Source: Akebia trifoliata (Eukaryota > Streptophyta > Magnoliopsida > Ranunculales > Lardizabalaceae). Taken from it: a stretch of 64,000 nucleotides of DNA. Of this stretch, positions 53,340-64,000 are shown piece by piece. Position 1 is the first letter of the stretch; every line of letters starts with the position of its first letter. The translations under genes and the position numbers were made by a program. The stretch covers positions 30,723,613 through 30,787,612 of the forward strand of contig CM030708.1 of assembly GCA_017979445.1 (NCBI GenBank). Direction: 5' to 3'. The notes below the pieces were generated by a model, which saw only the letters and a program-made list of their open reading frames with translations, searched no databases and had not been told where the DNA came from.

Positions 53340-56230
53340 TAATGGTTGGAGTACTTTGACCAACTATCCTTTATCCATGTGCAAAGTTTGAATTATGTTC
53401 AATCAACATCGTGGCCTGGTCATAGTTATCCTCATCGTCACGATCTTCTTCACATTATTAAATTATTTGAGGTTGGCCAAGCCCACATGTATTTTTTTTA
53501 TTTTTTATTTTTTTTAACACTAATCGAAAACAGCTCAAAATTAGATTTATGAGTTAAATTTCCGTACTCTCAAAGTACTAATATTCTGTCTTTCAAAGAT
53601 AATAATTATCATATGTAATAATCTAGATCTTTAGGACAAGATTTGATACTTTAAATAGGTTTGGATGAGAGTTCATTTAAATTAAATTAATTAAATTACA
53701 CAATTTGACTAAATTGTAGATTAAGCAAACATTTGAAAATCATAATAAGTATTAAGAGAGAAAAATTCAAATACCCAACATTTTTTATCAAAATATTCCC
53801 ATATCTAAAGACAATCCTGGTACAAGTCATTTTAAATCTTTGAAATTGTCACTTTAAAACTTTCAAAATCATTATCATCCATGTTTTGGTAATTAAAATG
53901 AACAGTGAGTTGGAATTATAAATTTGTTAAAAGTTAATCATATTTTTGTAAATATTCTTACAAGAGCTGTTAAAACGAACATAGAGTCAAAATTGTAAAT
54001 TCGGAAATGTAATGATTTAAATCTCATGGACAAGATTTGATAATTTAAATAAGTTGGGATTTTAATTAATTCAAACTTTAAAGTTTTATAACTTCGACTT
54101 GAATTACAAATCTTTGAAATCAGACCTAAAATCATAATAAGTTTCTAAAAGATTAAAAAAATCATAAGCCCAAAATTTTGATTCAAGCTTTGACATTCGA
54201 AACCACAGTTTTCCATTTTTACACGTGTAGGATTTCTTGAGAGGAGGAGAAACTCTCACTAAGGATAAGCTTTGAAATTACCCATAGTTTCTCACCTATA
54301 TCATTTCAGAGTCATATTTGGCCTTCTAGAGAGGAGAGAAGTGTGAAGTTTTGCTTTTGACCCAAACTAACTTCAGAGCCTCTCTACAAAATACTGAACT
54401 CCTCCCACCAACTTAGAGCTGTTGATGGGCTGGGCGAAGTTCCCCAATCCTAAAAATAAATTGGGCCTTTCCTTACCCAGCTTAAACTAAATGGGCCTAA
54501 TTGTACTACACCACAGGCCAGGCCAATTCAAGATCCACTGATATAAAATGGGTATTTATTACAATGCTTTTATCTTGGCTTATTACGACTTTTCAGAAAA
54601 AGCTCCCTTTATGTCTATGGTTTATTTGATAGAGATTACTAGTAGGATTATTAGATTATAAACTTTCAACAACTCATTTTTCACAGATAGATTTCATGTC
54701 ATTCATGCCAGTTTGTGGGTAGGTTCTGTCCGTGCTAAATTTTGCTTTTAAGGCCTTTCAGATGTTCAAACTACATAGCTTTTTTTTAAAACAGAATAAA
54801 TATAAATTTGGATTTCAAGAAAATTGAAATTCCACAACCCTATAAAATCATATTTGATTAGTTCTAAAAATTATAAAAATATCTTTTTTACTGTGTAATC
54901 TCCAAAACAGCCCTTTAATCAGTATTTTAAATTATAAATAAACTCTTTTCAATACGTGCTCATACATGCCACCTTCTGGTATCCTTATGGTGTTGTTTTC
55001 TCTTGTGATGGAGTTATTATTGCCTCACCATATACCATGAGACTGAATTCACTATCAAGGCAGAAAAGTGGGGATGAGATGATGGATCAATTATGATACT
55101 CCATATATAATGGAAAGATATTAAAATCAAAACACTTGATTGCTTTACTCGTTCTCCTAAAATTTACTCATAGCCAATAACTTCGATTTTTCCAATACAT
55201 GCGGCATCATGCCACTGATTCATCATTTAATCACAATTTTTGTTAATTATCAATTTATTGCAAATACCCTATGGTACATTAACTTTTAACTGCTATTTTA
55301 TACATTGGCTTGAACAAAAGTCAGGATTTGTTGAGTGAAAGTGAATAAATATTAAAATTTTGATTTTACTCAAAATACTACAATTTCATATATCATTATT
55401 CCTATTTTTTAAAAGGAAAAAAAATAAAGAAATTCCGAAATAATCTACATTGTCCCATCAAATTAAGTGAAATTACATTTGTTTATATAAATCAAGTCCA
55501 TCTTCTTATGCAAAGTTCATCAATTAGGGCATTTTACATTCATTTACATTGTTAATATCGAATAGAATCTTCATCTTTTTTTTTTTTAATTATAATCTGG
55601 TGGGCTGCTTGTACCAACCACCCTGCATGCATACAACATTTAAAATAATTACTTTATGTGAAGAGGTATATAGAGATTTAAGAGTGTGAACTAATTCATG
55701 GTCGGTAGAATTTTCATCCTTATTTATTTGTCTTCAAGTACATGACAAGTTGATTAATTGATTTTTCAAGTGGACTACTCTTAGGAAAAAATTCAATTGG
55801 CTTGATGAAAAGTACTTTCCTTAATAAGTAAGGAAATTTCATGTGGGTCACATTGTGGCAACTAAAAATATGAAAAAAGTTTCTTTATTTTGTTAAATTT
55901 CAATTTTAAATTTAGGAGTTTGGTGGCCGTCCATTTTCAACACATTGGATCAACCTGGAATTTTTTTTTTTTTTCTGAGTTTTCCCATTCCTATTCTATA
56001 GGAAAGTGTCTACGTGGCATGTTTTACCTAGAGTTCAAAACTCACCGGGTTCCTAACAAACCATTTTTCCAATCTAGTGCTGCCCAATGTATTTAATCTC
56101 TAAAAAAAAATCCAAAGCAAAAAAAAAAAAAAAATCTCCCATAAAAATATTCCATGTAGACACCATAGGTTACTATAGGAACGAGACATTGTTATCAACC
56201 ACGACTCATTATTAAAACCTAAACAACTCC
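53340..56230. other. Intergenic region between copies E and F
   Basis: Holds a block at about 54,180-54,580 (TTGAGAGGAGGAGAAACTCT and CAGAGCCTCTCTACAAA) that recurs at 60,400-60,830, showing that the upstream regions of E and G are duplicates. The rest is AT-rich with no gene. Poly-A runs at 56,102 and 56,118. Confidence 0.6.
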
Positions 56231-56336
56231 TTTGGGAATCTCTCTCATGAGGCACCCTTAAAGCATTAACATTATTATTACATTACAAATAACAATTGTA
56301 ATTAATTACCCTAAACATACACTTAATCAATACTAA

Positions 56337-56656
56337 TTAACCAATAACAGGCACCTTTGTTACAATGCCATGGACATTGACCCAAACCTAGACCCTATGG
56401 CAACGGTAATTTAGAAAAATAACACTCTCTCCTTCTATTACAATGAAAGCTTCAACGGCTGGATTCTCTCTCTCGATCGTTGCTTTCACAATCTTACCTT
56501 TAACTCCAACCAATTCAGGCCATGCACCCTTACCATCTGCCATTAACACACAAATCAGAAAACACATTAATTCTTACACCATATCTCTATTCCACATTTA
56601 TCAAATAAATTAAATTATTAAAATTAGATCTTACCACCAACACATTCTGATGCCAT
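56337..56656 (-). pseudogene. Potato inhibitor I pseudogene, copy F
   Basis: Exon 1 at 56,635-56,656 (MASECVG) and exon 2 at 56,337-56,536, splice sites intact, intron 98 nt. Reads DGKGAWPELVGVKGKIV, ATIERENPAVEAFIV, then a loop with one extra residue (VIFLNYRC) and CHR in place of CDR. A TAG at 56,388-56,390 replaces the first conserved Trp of RVWVWV. The rest (VWVNVHGIVTKVPVIG) is still in frame. The loop insertion and the Asp-to-His change suggest that constraint relaxed before or after the stop arose. Confidence 0.87.
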
Positions 56657-56747
56657 TTTTTTTTCTTTTCTGTTCTGTTGGCTTTGCTTTACTCTTATTC
56701 GATGTGATTTAATCTTAGATTATGATCTCTCTAAAGGACGAGATGGG

Positions 56748-56755
56748 TATTTATA
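56748..56755 (-). promoter_or_regulatory. TATA box of copy F
   Basis: TATAAATA on the minus strand, 92 bp upstream of the ATG, so the pseudogene may still be transcribed. Confidence 0.75.
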
Positions 56756-56779
56756 GAATTGCATTTTGAGAGATAATAT

Positions 56780-58200
56780 ACAGTTAGAGTATTTTGACCA
56801 ACAACATGTTTTTATTCAAAGTTTGAAGCTCATCAACATCGCTGTAATCAATCGTTCTTATCATCGTGATCTTCTTCACATTACTAAACTATTTGACGTC
56901 GGCCACACGTATCTTATCATGCTATATAACTAGACAACTTTCACTATTCAAACGAGGTGGTATTAATATTCTTGTTTTTTTATTTATTATTATTTATTAT
57001 ATGTAATAGTTTAAGTCTTTCGGACAAGATTGGATAATTTAAATAGGTGGCATATGAATTACAAAAATTAGGGTAATTTGTTTTTGTAAAATATTTAACA
57101 TTTTTAAATAATCATCTGATTTTATATAGTAATACATTGTAAGGTCTTTTTCATAATTTGAAATATTAAGTGAGGTGATAAAAGAATATGTTTATAATTT
57201 TTTGCAAATTAACTAAAGTTCTTAAAACGATGGAGGGTTTGCCACATCATTAGGATGATTACATCCGGCCGGTTAAATATAGGAATTTTGTGACTGGCAA
57301 TTTTCAAACTCTTGATTTCATTAAAATAAATGTTTTTTTTTGAGATTTTTATTTTTAAAAATATGGATTGCATTTTTATTCTTTTTTACCTTGAAAGTTA
57401 TTCGTTCAACACTTCACTAACATGGTTTCCAAATACCAAATGAACTCAAATGCAATTCTGGACTTCTGTTTTCAAGCTCCCGACAATGGAAATTAGTGGC
57501 TAAACAAGGCCTTAATTCGTACGAAACACTTATTGAAATTTACTTTTATAAATCAGAAAAGATTAATGAAAAAGGAAAATTACTTAATGAACCTTAGGGT
57601 GGGATTTCATTTTAAACACCCCCTTAACTTTTGGATGCTAATTTATAGTGCAATTAGTGACCCTCACCCCTTTTCAATAATTGAGATAGAGGATTAAAAT
57701 CGTCAAGTTCAACAATTCAAATTGTTGAGATTGACCTTTTACCACTGTCGAGATCAATGATTATAAATCATCGATCTTGATGCTTGAATTTGAATCGTTG
57801 TGATCAATAATGAAATCATTAAGATCAAATTATTAAACGTTTGATTGGAGAAAGGGCATTAAAAAAGAAAGATTTTAGTAAGTGAATTGCTAAGCTAACA
57901 CCTTAAAATGTGACATTTAGAAAGAAATCCCTGTAACAGCGTCCATTGAATTAGAGTCTGATTGGCCCTAAATTGATACCAATTGGATACTACCTTTATT
58001 AGATCTGGACCAATTGGGATCTGGAAATGATGGATCCGAAACAAATCCGATCGGAGATTTTTGCAAAGGGTACATAATATTATTGTTTAATTATTTGACA
58101 TGGAAAAAAAGTATGAATCGGTCCATTACAGGCCCGACCCATTCAATTCCTTCCTTCACCTTCAATATTCAAAATGTCTCCAAGAAATGAATTTCAGTTT
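56780..58200. other. Intergenic region between copies F and G
   Basis: Starts with sequence homologous to the upstream region of E (GGACAAGATTGGATAATTTA at 57,022). No gene seen. Confidence 0.55.
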
Positions 58201-58343
58201 ATTTTAGGATGCAGTACTTGCTTACATATGGAAAATGTATGAGCTCCAACCCAATTTTCATGGGGACACACTTTAATTGTACATCTTTATTATTACAGTA
58301 CAAATCATAATTGTAATTAATTGTAACATAATCCATTAAAGCC

Positions 58344-58649
58344 TTAACCAATAACGGGAACCCGTGTTACTATGCCACGCCTATTAACCCAAACCCTAAC
58401 CCTATCACAACGGATATCTTGAGTGACGTATGATCCTTCTAACACAATGACCGCATTGAGAGATGGGTTCTCTCTCTCAATCGTTGCTTCAGCTATCGTC
58501 CCTTGTACCCCAACCAGTTCTGGCCATACACTCTGACCATCTGCGTCAAAAAAAATTTAACGAACATTTATTCTTGCACCATATCTATAGAACATTTATT
58601 AATAATTAAATCGCTGAAATTAAATCTTACCACCACTACCACATGGGGA

Positions 58650-58655
<6 letters not shown>
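58344..58655 (-). CDS. Potato inhibitor I (PR-6) serine protease inhibitor, copy G
   Basis: Exon 1 at 58,631-58,655 (MASPCGSG, one codon longer than the others, donor G|GTAAG) and exon 2 at 58,344-58,540 (acceptor ACGCAG), giving 73 residues with no defect. Motifs: SVWPELVGVQG, ATIERENPSLNAVIVLEG, loop VTQ|DI with predicted P1 Gln, RCDRVRVWVN, RVPVIG. The intron is 90 nt. Because the ATG is in a short first exon, the gene is not a single long reading frame. The loop has the usual Thr at P2 and the classical RVRVWV strand. The 5' leader is a long GA repeat that abuts the start codon. Confidence 0.87.

Positions 58656-58692
<37 letters not shown>
58656..58692. repeat. CT/GA microsatellite in the 5' leader of copy G
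   Basis: About 18 uninterrupted CT units on the plus strand (GA in the transcript), ending directly at the start codon. Confidence 0.9.
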
Positions 58693-58695
<3 letters not shown>

Positions 58696-58740
58696 TTGCA
58701 CTTCTTTATAATTTAAGAATTCTTGGGAAGAGGAGATGAG

Positions 58741-58748
58741 TATTTATA
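58741..58748 (-). promoter_or_regulatory. TATA box of copy G
   Basis: TATAAATA on the minus strand, 86 bp upstream of the ATG. Confidence 0.78.
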
Positions 58749-58769
58749 GAATGGTATTATATTCAAAGT

Positions 58770-59942
58770 TTGAATTTATCAACATCCTTATCGTGGTCTA
58801 CAATCTACATCTATCATTTCAAAGTTCTCTCTTTCTATATAACCACCTTGAGTAACAATTTTGGGTGATATAGACATACCCATCCATGTTTTAGTGAATA
58901 TTTGGGACAACCCCATTTTTTTTTTTTTATAACTGATAACATAGCCCTCTTGAATCCGGTCTACTATAATTGACTAATGAAATATGTGCTTAAATGTCCA
59001 TATCTCCAACCATGTAACCCCAAACCCTATATATTTAGATAGTTGCTATTGCCACACCAACTTTTACTAATGTTGCACCAATTCCTATATAAATCATCAA
59101 AAAATTGCACACAATTGATTTGGCGTTAGTAAAAATTGATGTGGCAATAGCCACTCTCCATTTTTATTACCGAAGCTAATCATCTTTAACCTCTTAGGGT
59201 CAAAAAATTTACCGTCTTCTCCAACTTTGAGATTATATCTTCTTCATCCTTCAAACTTATAAAATATGATATGATTTTTAGAGAAGTTGAATATGATGAA
59301 ATTTTAGATAGAAAAATTGAAGATTTTCTTGAAGGGATTAAGGTGAAGTTGAAAATAATAAATTGAAGATGAGGATGAACGGATATATAAAAAATTTACA
59401 ATAGAGATTTAAGAGTTTGAATATGGCAAATTTTTCTCTCAGAAAAAATCTAGGGTTTTTTTACTCAAGTATATGATGGGGGCATTTAAGTCATTTTTCT
59501 TTAGTTTGTAAGAGAAGATCAAGGTCAGGGGAAACATATCAACAATTTGATAACATAGGGATATCTCAAGATGGTGTCTACATCACCCTTATAACTTTCA
59601 TCATTCAAAAGAGGCGGTTAAACCCTGACTTTCAAGGTTCCTTCTTTGAGCTTTAATGAATTTTCCATTCAGAAGATAGTCAATCCTAACAAACTCAATT
59701 GTTAGGCTAATCATTTAATTAAAATTAATTTGACTTATTGTATTCATGGCTCAAGTTTCCTTACACCCAAAGTATCAATTTTCAGTCTTTTAAGAATCAT
59801 TATGATTATTATATGTGTGATAGTTTAAATCTTTTGGACAATATTTGATAATTTAAACAAATTACGAATCATTTTAATTAATTCAAACTTTAAATTTTTA
59901 TAACTTTGATTTGAATTATAAATAAAGCAAAACTTTAAAGGA
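58770..59942. other. Intergenic duplicated block
   Basis: The part at 58,900-59,560 resembles 31,329-31,640 and 62,010-62,560 (a TTTTGGTGAATATTTG block, then a CGGTCTA block). It derives from the same duplicated upstream block; no gene. Confidence 0.5.
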
Positions 59943-60115
59943 AAATGCTGGAATGACACAAACGGAGACACAAAGATGATAAAAATGATGTGGTGGCGTG
60001 CATATAACCGTAGATGCTTTTTATTCATATCTCGTGGAAAAGCATCTACAATAATGTGCACCCACCACGAGTTTTTGTCACCTTTGAGTCTCCGTTGGTG
60101 TCACCGTAGCACAAC
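59943..60115. mobile_element. Foldback MITE, second copy of the 5,358 family
   Basis: Arms GCTGGAATGACACAAACGGA and TCCGTTGGTGTCACCGTAGC outside, AGATGCTTTT / AAAAGCATCT inside. Confidence 0.75.
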
Positions 60116-60379
60116 TCAACTTTAAAATCAAACCCGAAGTCATAATAAGTTTCAAGACATAAAAAACAATGCAAATTCCCCCAAAAAAATTGAATTTTGT
60201 TAACATGTGCCCTAAATTGCAATAAATACACTTTGAAAATTGGATTTTATACTAAAAATGCCCTTTTTTTTTACCAAAATACCCCTTGATACCCAGAAAT
60301 TTATTCAAAATATCCCAAAGACCCAAACCTAATTAGCTAACTATGTTCAAAGTTCATGAAGTAAATGGCAGTTTCACAT

Positions 60380-60860
60380 TAGAATTGTCAAGAAACACTG
60401 CAATTTTACACGTGTAGAATTTCTTGAGAGAAGGAGAAGCTCTCACTAACGATATGCTTTGACATTTGAACCCATAGTTTCTCACCTACCCTTCCAGTCA
60501 AATTTGACCTTCTTGAGAGGAGAGAAGTGCCAAGTTTTGATTCTGACCCAAACTAAAGTCAGAGCCTCTCTTCAAATGCCCAATCCCTTTCACAAACCTA
60601 GAGATGTTAATGGGCTGGGCCAAGTCTATCCCATGCATTTAGTGATCCAGGCTGGTCCGTTGAGCCTATATCACAAGCCGAGCCAAATCCTATTAATAAA
60701 TTGGGCCTTTCCTGACCAAGTATGTCAACTAAATGGGCCCAATAGCGCCACATCAATTGGTCAATCCAATTCCTGGTCAGAGCCTCTCTACAAATACTCA
60801 ATTCCTCGCACCAACTTCGAGCTGCTGCACCAATGGGTCAGGCCAATTCTCGGTCCACTT
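60380..60860. repeat. Duplicate of the block at 54,180-54,580
   Basis: Shares GGAGAAGCTCTCACTAA, GAGAGGAGAGAAGTG and GATGTTAATGGGCTGGGC-like stretches. The 135-codon open frame at 60,459 runs through this non-coding duplicate and is not supported. Confidence 0.65.
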
Positions 60861-61334
60861 ATATAAAATGGGTATTTATTACAATGTTTGTTTCTTGGTA
60901 TCTTGGCTTACTACCACTTTTGAGCATATTGACAAAAATCTTTGAATTTTCAAAAAAACCACGGCTAAATCCTGATTTACTCATGACTTTTAAAAAAATC
61001 ACAGATTGTTTTTATTTTTAGCATTTGTTTAAGTGTTATTTTGTTCTTTAATATGTAAAATATATATTTTTATACTTAGAAAAGTTATTTTTTTAATTTA
61101 TCATATGTTTTTCTGACTTTGTTGATTTTTTCCAACTTTTTTCAAAGTTTTCTATAGCCGAATTATTCTCAAACCCCGACTTTGTTATTATGCTCTATGG
61201 TTTATTGATGAAGATAATTGTAAGGATGGTTAGATTATAGATTTTCGACAACTCATTTTTTGCATATGGACTTCATGCAATTAAGGCCTCCATTTTGCTA
61301 TTAAGGCCTTTCAGATGTCCAAACTTTTGAGTTT

Positions 61335-61700
61335 TTCTTTTTGATCGGTAAGCTGGAGTTGTAGGGTCCCCTTCCTTTTTATTCATTAAACTCAAACATA
61401 GTTACATGATAGATCATCAGTTACAATGTTCATTAGTTCTTGAAGAATTGAATCAACATCCTCGACTACAACAACAAAAAAATTCATTCCCACAAACCCC
61501 AAGCCTTGCCAAAAAATATGCCACTCTATTTGTTTTCCTTCAATGGAACACAAAAGTACAATCTTGCCAAATTCTGGATGTTTGCAATCACTTCATACCG
61601 CCAAGAAGGTATCATCACCTTGTTCAAACAATTAATGGAGTACATAGAATCTGAGCAAATCTGGATTTTAATGTACCCTTCTGTTTCGCTTTAATGCACA
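61335..61700 (-). pseudogene. LINE remnant with RNase H-like C-terminus
   Basis: The minus strand reads IQICSDSMYSINCLNKVMIP, then WRYEVIANIQNLARLYF. This resembles the end of the RNase H domain of plant LINEs. Stop codons follow. The 3' end, on the minus strand, has TTTACC..., and the plus strand shows the characteristic TTTTTGATCGGTAA near 61,338. Decayed and short. Confidence 0.5.
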
Positions 61701-61708
61701 AACCATAA

Positions 61709-61835
61709 TGATCATAATCATAATCACGATCTTGATTAAGATCACGTTGATCAAGATCACGATCATGATCATGATCTTGTTCTTGATCCGAGACTTGATC
61801 TTGATTATAATTAAGATCGTGATCTTGATTGGAGA
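61709..61835. repeat. GATC-rich degenerate short repeat
   Basis: About 13 GATC tetramers in 125 bp, mostly in hexamers such as GATCAT, GATCAC and GATCTT, locally palindromic (GATCATGATCATGATC). Confidence 0.85.
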
Positions 61836-61839
61836 GAGA

Positions 61840-62799
61840 ATAATGGAGAGAGAAAATTTTCTGCTCTTAAAGGATCGAAAATAGTTCCCATTGATAATTT
61901 TTAAGAAATTTGGTTCTTTTTGCGAATTAAATTTTTTTTTTTTTAGTTTTTTTTAATAATCTCCCCATCATACAAAGTATGTCCTGGGTGATTTAGACTT
62001 TGGACGTACCCTCCACATTTTGGTAAATATTTGTACACCCCATGTTTTAAGACTGATGACATAACCCTCTTGAACTTGGTCTACTTCAATTGTCTAATGA
62101 AAATTACTTAAATAACTTTAATGACATCTTCTTCAACCTAGCCAAAAACCCTTGATTTTTCTTTCCAAAATTGGTTTATTCTTAATCTTTTATTAATTCA
62201 TCTCTATGTTAAGATTCTATCAACTAAATTCTTTGAAAATAAAGAAGAAAGTAGGATTTATGGATAAGTTGATTAGGGGATTTTCAATAAAAATCAAGTA
62301 TTTTCTAAAAGGGGTTAAGATAAGGTTAAAAACATTTATTGGATTGAAGATGAGGATAAAAATGTAAAAAATAATTTATAATAGAGATTGAAGAGCGTGA
62401 GATGATAGATTTTTTGGATAAATCAAGGATTTTTGGCTAGAGGTTGAAACAAGAGCATTTAGATAATTTTTCAATAGTCTCTCAGTGAAGACCAAGGTAG
62501 GGGGCATGTCCCCAATTTGAAAACAGAGGAGGTTATCTCATATAACTTCATAACTTTTATCAGAGTAAAAAAGAAGGGGTTGACTCTTACTTTCCAGAAA
62601 GGAAAAAAAAAAGTGGAAATTTTGTAATTCTCAAAATATGTTTTCAATACAAACACCCCAACTTTTACTTATTACATTCTAATTTCTTAAAATTTTTGTC
62701 ATACTCTAATTAATAAAGATTAAAACACACCATTCAAACATTACACAGGTTTGGTTCAAGTTATTACCCAACATTACAAAACCATTATAATTCTCAAAA
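61840..62799. other. Non-coding interval
   Basis: Includes the 62,010-62,560 block related to 58,900 and 31,329. CTCAAAATATGTTTTCAA occurs at 62,632 and again at 62,793 next to the MITE. No gene. Confidence 0.5.
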
Positions 62800-63062
62800 T
62801 ATGTTTTCAAGCGAGTTCGTTGGTAGTTATTCTAATTTAAAGTGATGATCTCATTAATAAGAAATAATGAACTTGATGACAATTGCTAGCGATCTTGTCG
62901 TTAAAAGAAATAAGGATATTTGTCTTTAAATTTGTGAGTGAGATCGCCACTTTTATCAATGAAATTTATTCTCTAAATTTACTAGTGAGATCGTCACTTT
63001 ATTATCGGCAAGATCATCAATTTAAATAAAAATACCTACCAACGAACTCACTTGAAAACATG
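62800..63062. mobile_element. Foldback MITE
   Basis: Terminal inverted repeats of about 30 bp: ATGTTTTCAAGCGAGTTCGT then TGGTAG on the left, and CTACC then AACGAACTCACTTGAAAACA on the right. The interior carries several GAGATCGTCACTTTA-type repeats. Confidence 0.75.
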
Positions 63063-63255
63063 TTTTGGGAATTAAAATGAACGGTGTACTGGAATCGGAA
63101 CTTTTGCAAAAGTCGCACATTTTGGAAAAAATATCTATAGAAATCTAAACAAAATAAGTAAGAGCTCAGCTCTCCAAATTTAATGTTTTGAGAGCATTCT
63201 ATATAATTATACTTTTAAGACTCAAACTGGAGACCTAAAGCACACATGATAAGAG

Positions 63256-63483
63256 CATTATTTTAAAACTTGGTTTCATGTCTCGTCTTGTCCAGGCCCA
63301 ATATCGAGTCATCTTAGACCAGTATTTCGATATGTTTGAGACGTCTCATTCAAAACATCCAAAATTTGAACGTGAGGTATTAGATCTCGATCAAAAAAGT
63401 GACTTGTGAGTTGGTATCATTTAGCTTCGATATTGAGTTAACTCGGGTGGTACATCTCGGTCTTGAACGAGTTTTAAAACCAT
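63256..63483. mobile_element. 228-bp MULE-type MITE, second copy
   Basis: Same length and family as 52,385-52,612: left TTTTAAAACTTGG, right ACGAGTTTTAAAACCATG, with interior TTGAGACGTCTCATTC. Flanks TGATAAGAG (63,247) and GGATAAGAG (63,484) match at 8 of 9 positions. Confidence 0.75.
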
Positions 63484-63489
63484 GGATAA

Positions 63490-64000
63490 GAGTCTTACAA
63501 CTAAACCAAGTGTTGAAGTATACAGGGACATTTTTTATGGCCTAATCCAATAAGGCCTCAAAATACTAGTCCAAAGTTGTGTTTAAAACATTAAAATGTG
63601 GTTTTTTTTTTTTTATAAAGAAAATTTGAATTTTTATTATTATTTTAATCGTTAAAGGTATGAAACATGTTTCAAACGAGACTTTTTAAATTAAAAAGAT
63701 GGAGTTTTTCTTTATATGCCTACACATCAAGAGAACAAAAAATCAATTATCATCATCTACATACTACTCAAATGTCATGGTAAATGATATGAATCCTACT
63801 TCGCCACTCAACACTATCCAGAGTTATATTACTTTTCATTGTATAATGTCTTCTTTCATTCCTTCTTATTTTAGTCCACATTATTTTTAGAGAATTTTCA
63901 ACTTGTATCAAAACACTTTTTTTTTTTTTTTAATAGGATATCTCAAAACTAATCTCTGAGTTTCACGTCACATTCAATATCCTATCACGTGACTCCATTT
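63490..64000. other. Non-coding end of the window
   Basis: Contains T-rich runs at 63,602 and 63,917. The 63-codon open frame at 63,699 has no recognisable features. Confidence 0.55.

Noticed and set aside
60459..60866. 135-codon frame
   Set aside because: Runs through a duplicated non-coding block; the counterpart at 54,180-54,580 is not open in the same way and there are no domain features.

Overview
The window is nuclear DNA of a flowering plant, almost certainly a eudicot: AT-rich, short genes with GT-AG introns, TATAAATA-type core promoters, an Athila-type Ty3 retrotransposon primed by tRNA-Asp, CACTA, PIF/Harbinger and MULE-type DNA transposons, plant LINE tails and dozens of foldback MITEs. 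The species cannot be named from the sequence. No tRNA, rRNA or CRISPR array was recognised.

Layout. (1) 1-8 kb: two direct-oriented copies of a small secreted signalling-peptide gene with a Pro-Pro-Ser-Gly-Pro-Ser type motif, about 5.6 kb apart. The copy at 7.3 kb is intact and has a promoter with G-boxes and W-boxes. The copy at 1.7 kb lost its start codon. (2) 11-60 kb: a minus-strand cluster of seven potato inhibitor I (PR-6) serine protease inhibitor copies, called A to G here. A (11.0 kb), E (52.9 kb) and G (58.3 kb) have intact two-exon reading frames. B (29.3 kb) and F (56.3 kb) carry nonsense codons, C (40.0 kb) a 1-base frameshift, and D (49.1 kb) lost exon 1 and its splice site. 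Long flanking blocks were duplicated with the genes, so insertions in one block can be checked against empty sites in another.

(3) The cluster is broken up by transposons. A young 8,365-bp Athila element (11,800-20,164; 1,336-bp LTRs, about 13 differences; TSD GTGAT) sits between the TATA box and the coding exons of inhibitor A. It lacks reverse transcriptase, RNase H and most of integrase. A 6,960-bp CACTA element (20,917-27,876; TSD TAC) has no visible transposase but carries intron-containing fragments of several host genes: an LRR receptor kinase, a WDR48-like WD40 protein, an MCTP C2 domain, a coiled-coil protein, a LOG-like cytokinin enzyme and a sulfate transporter STAS region. A 5,466-bp PIF/Harbinger element (41,520-46,985; TSD TAA) encodes an apparently intact three-exon DDE transposase and a two-exon Myb/SANT-like partner. 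Smaller insertions include a SINE-like element, a 5'-truncated LINE, an NLR leucine-rich-repeat fragment, a solo-LTR-like repeat and several MITEs with clear target-site duplications.

(4) 53-64 kb is duplicated intergenic sequence with LINE remnants, MITEs and simple repeats. Overall the window reads as a defence locus (inhibitors, phytocytokine-like peptides, an NLR relic) that expanded by tandem duplication and is being worn down by transposons.
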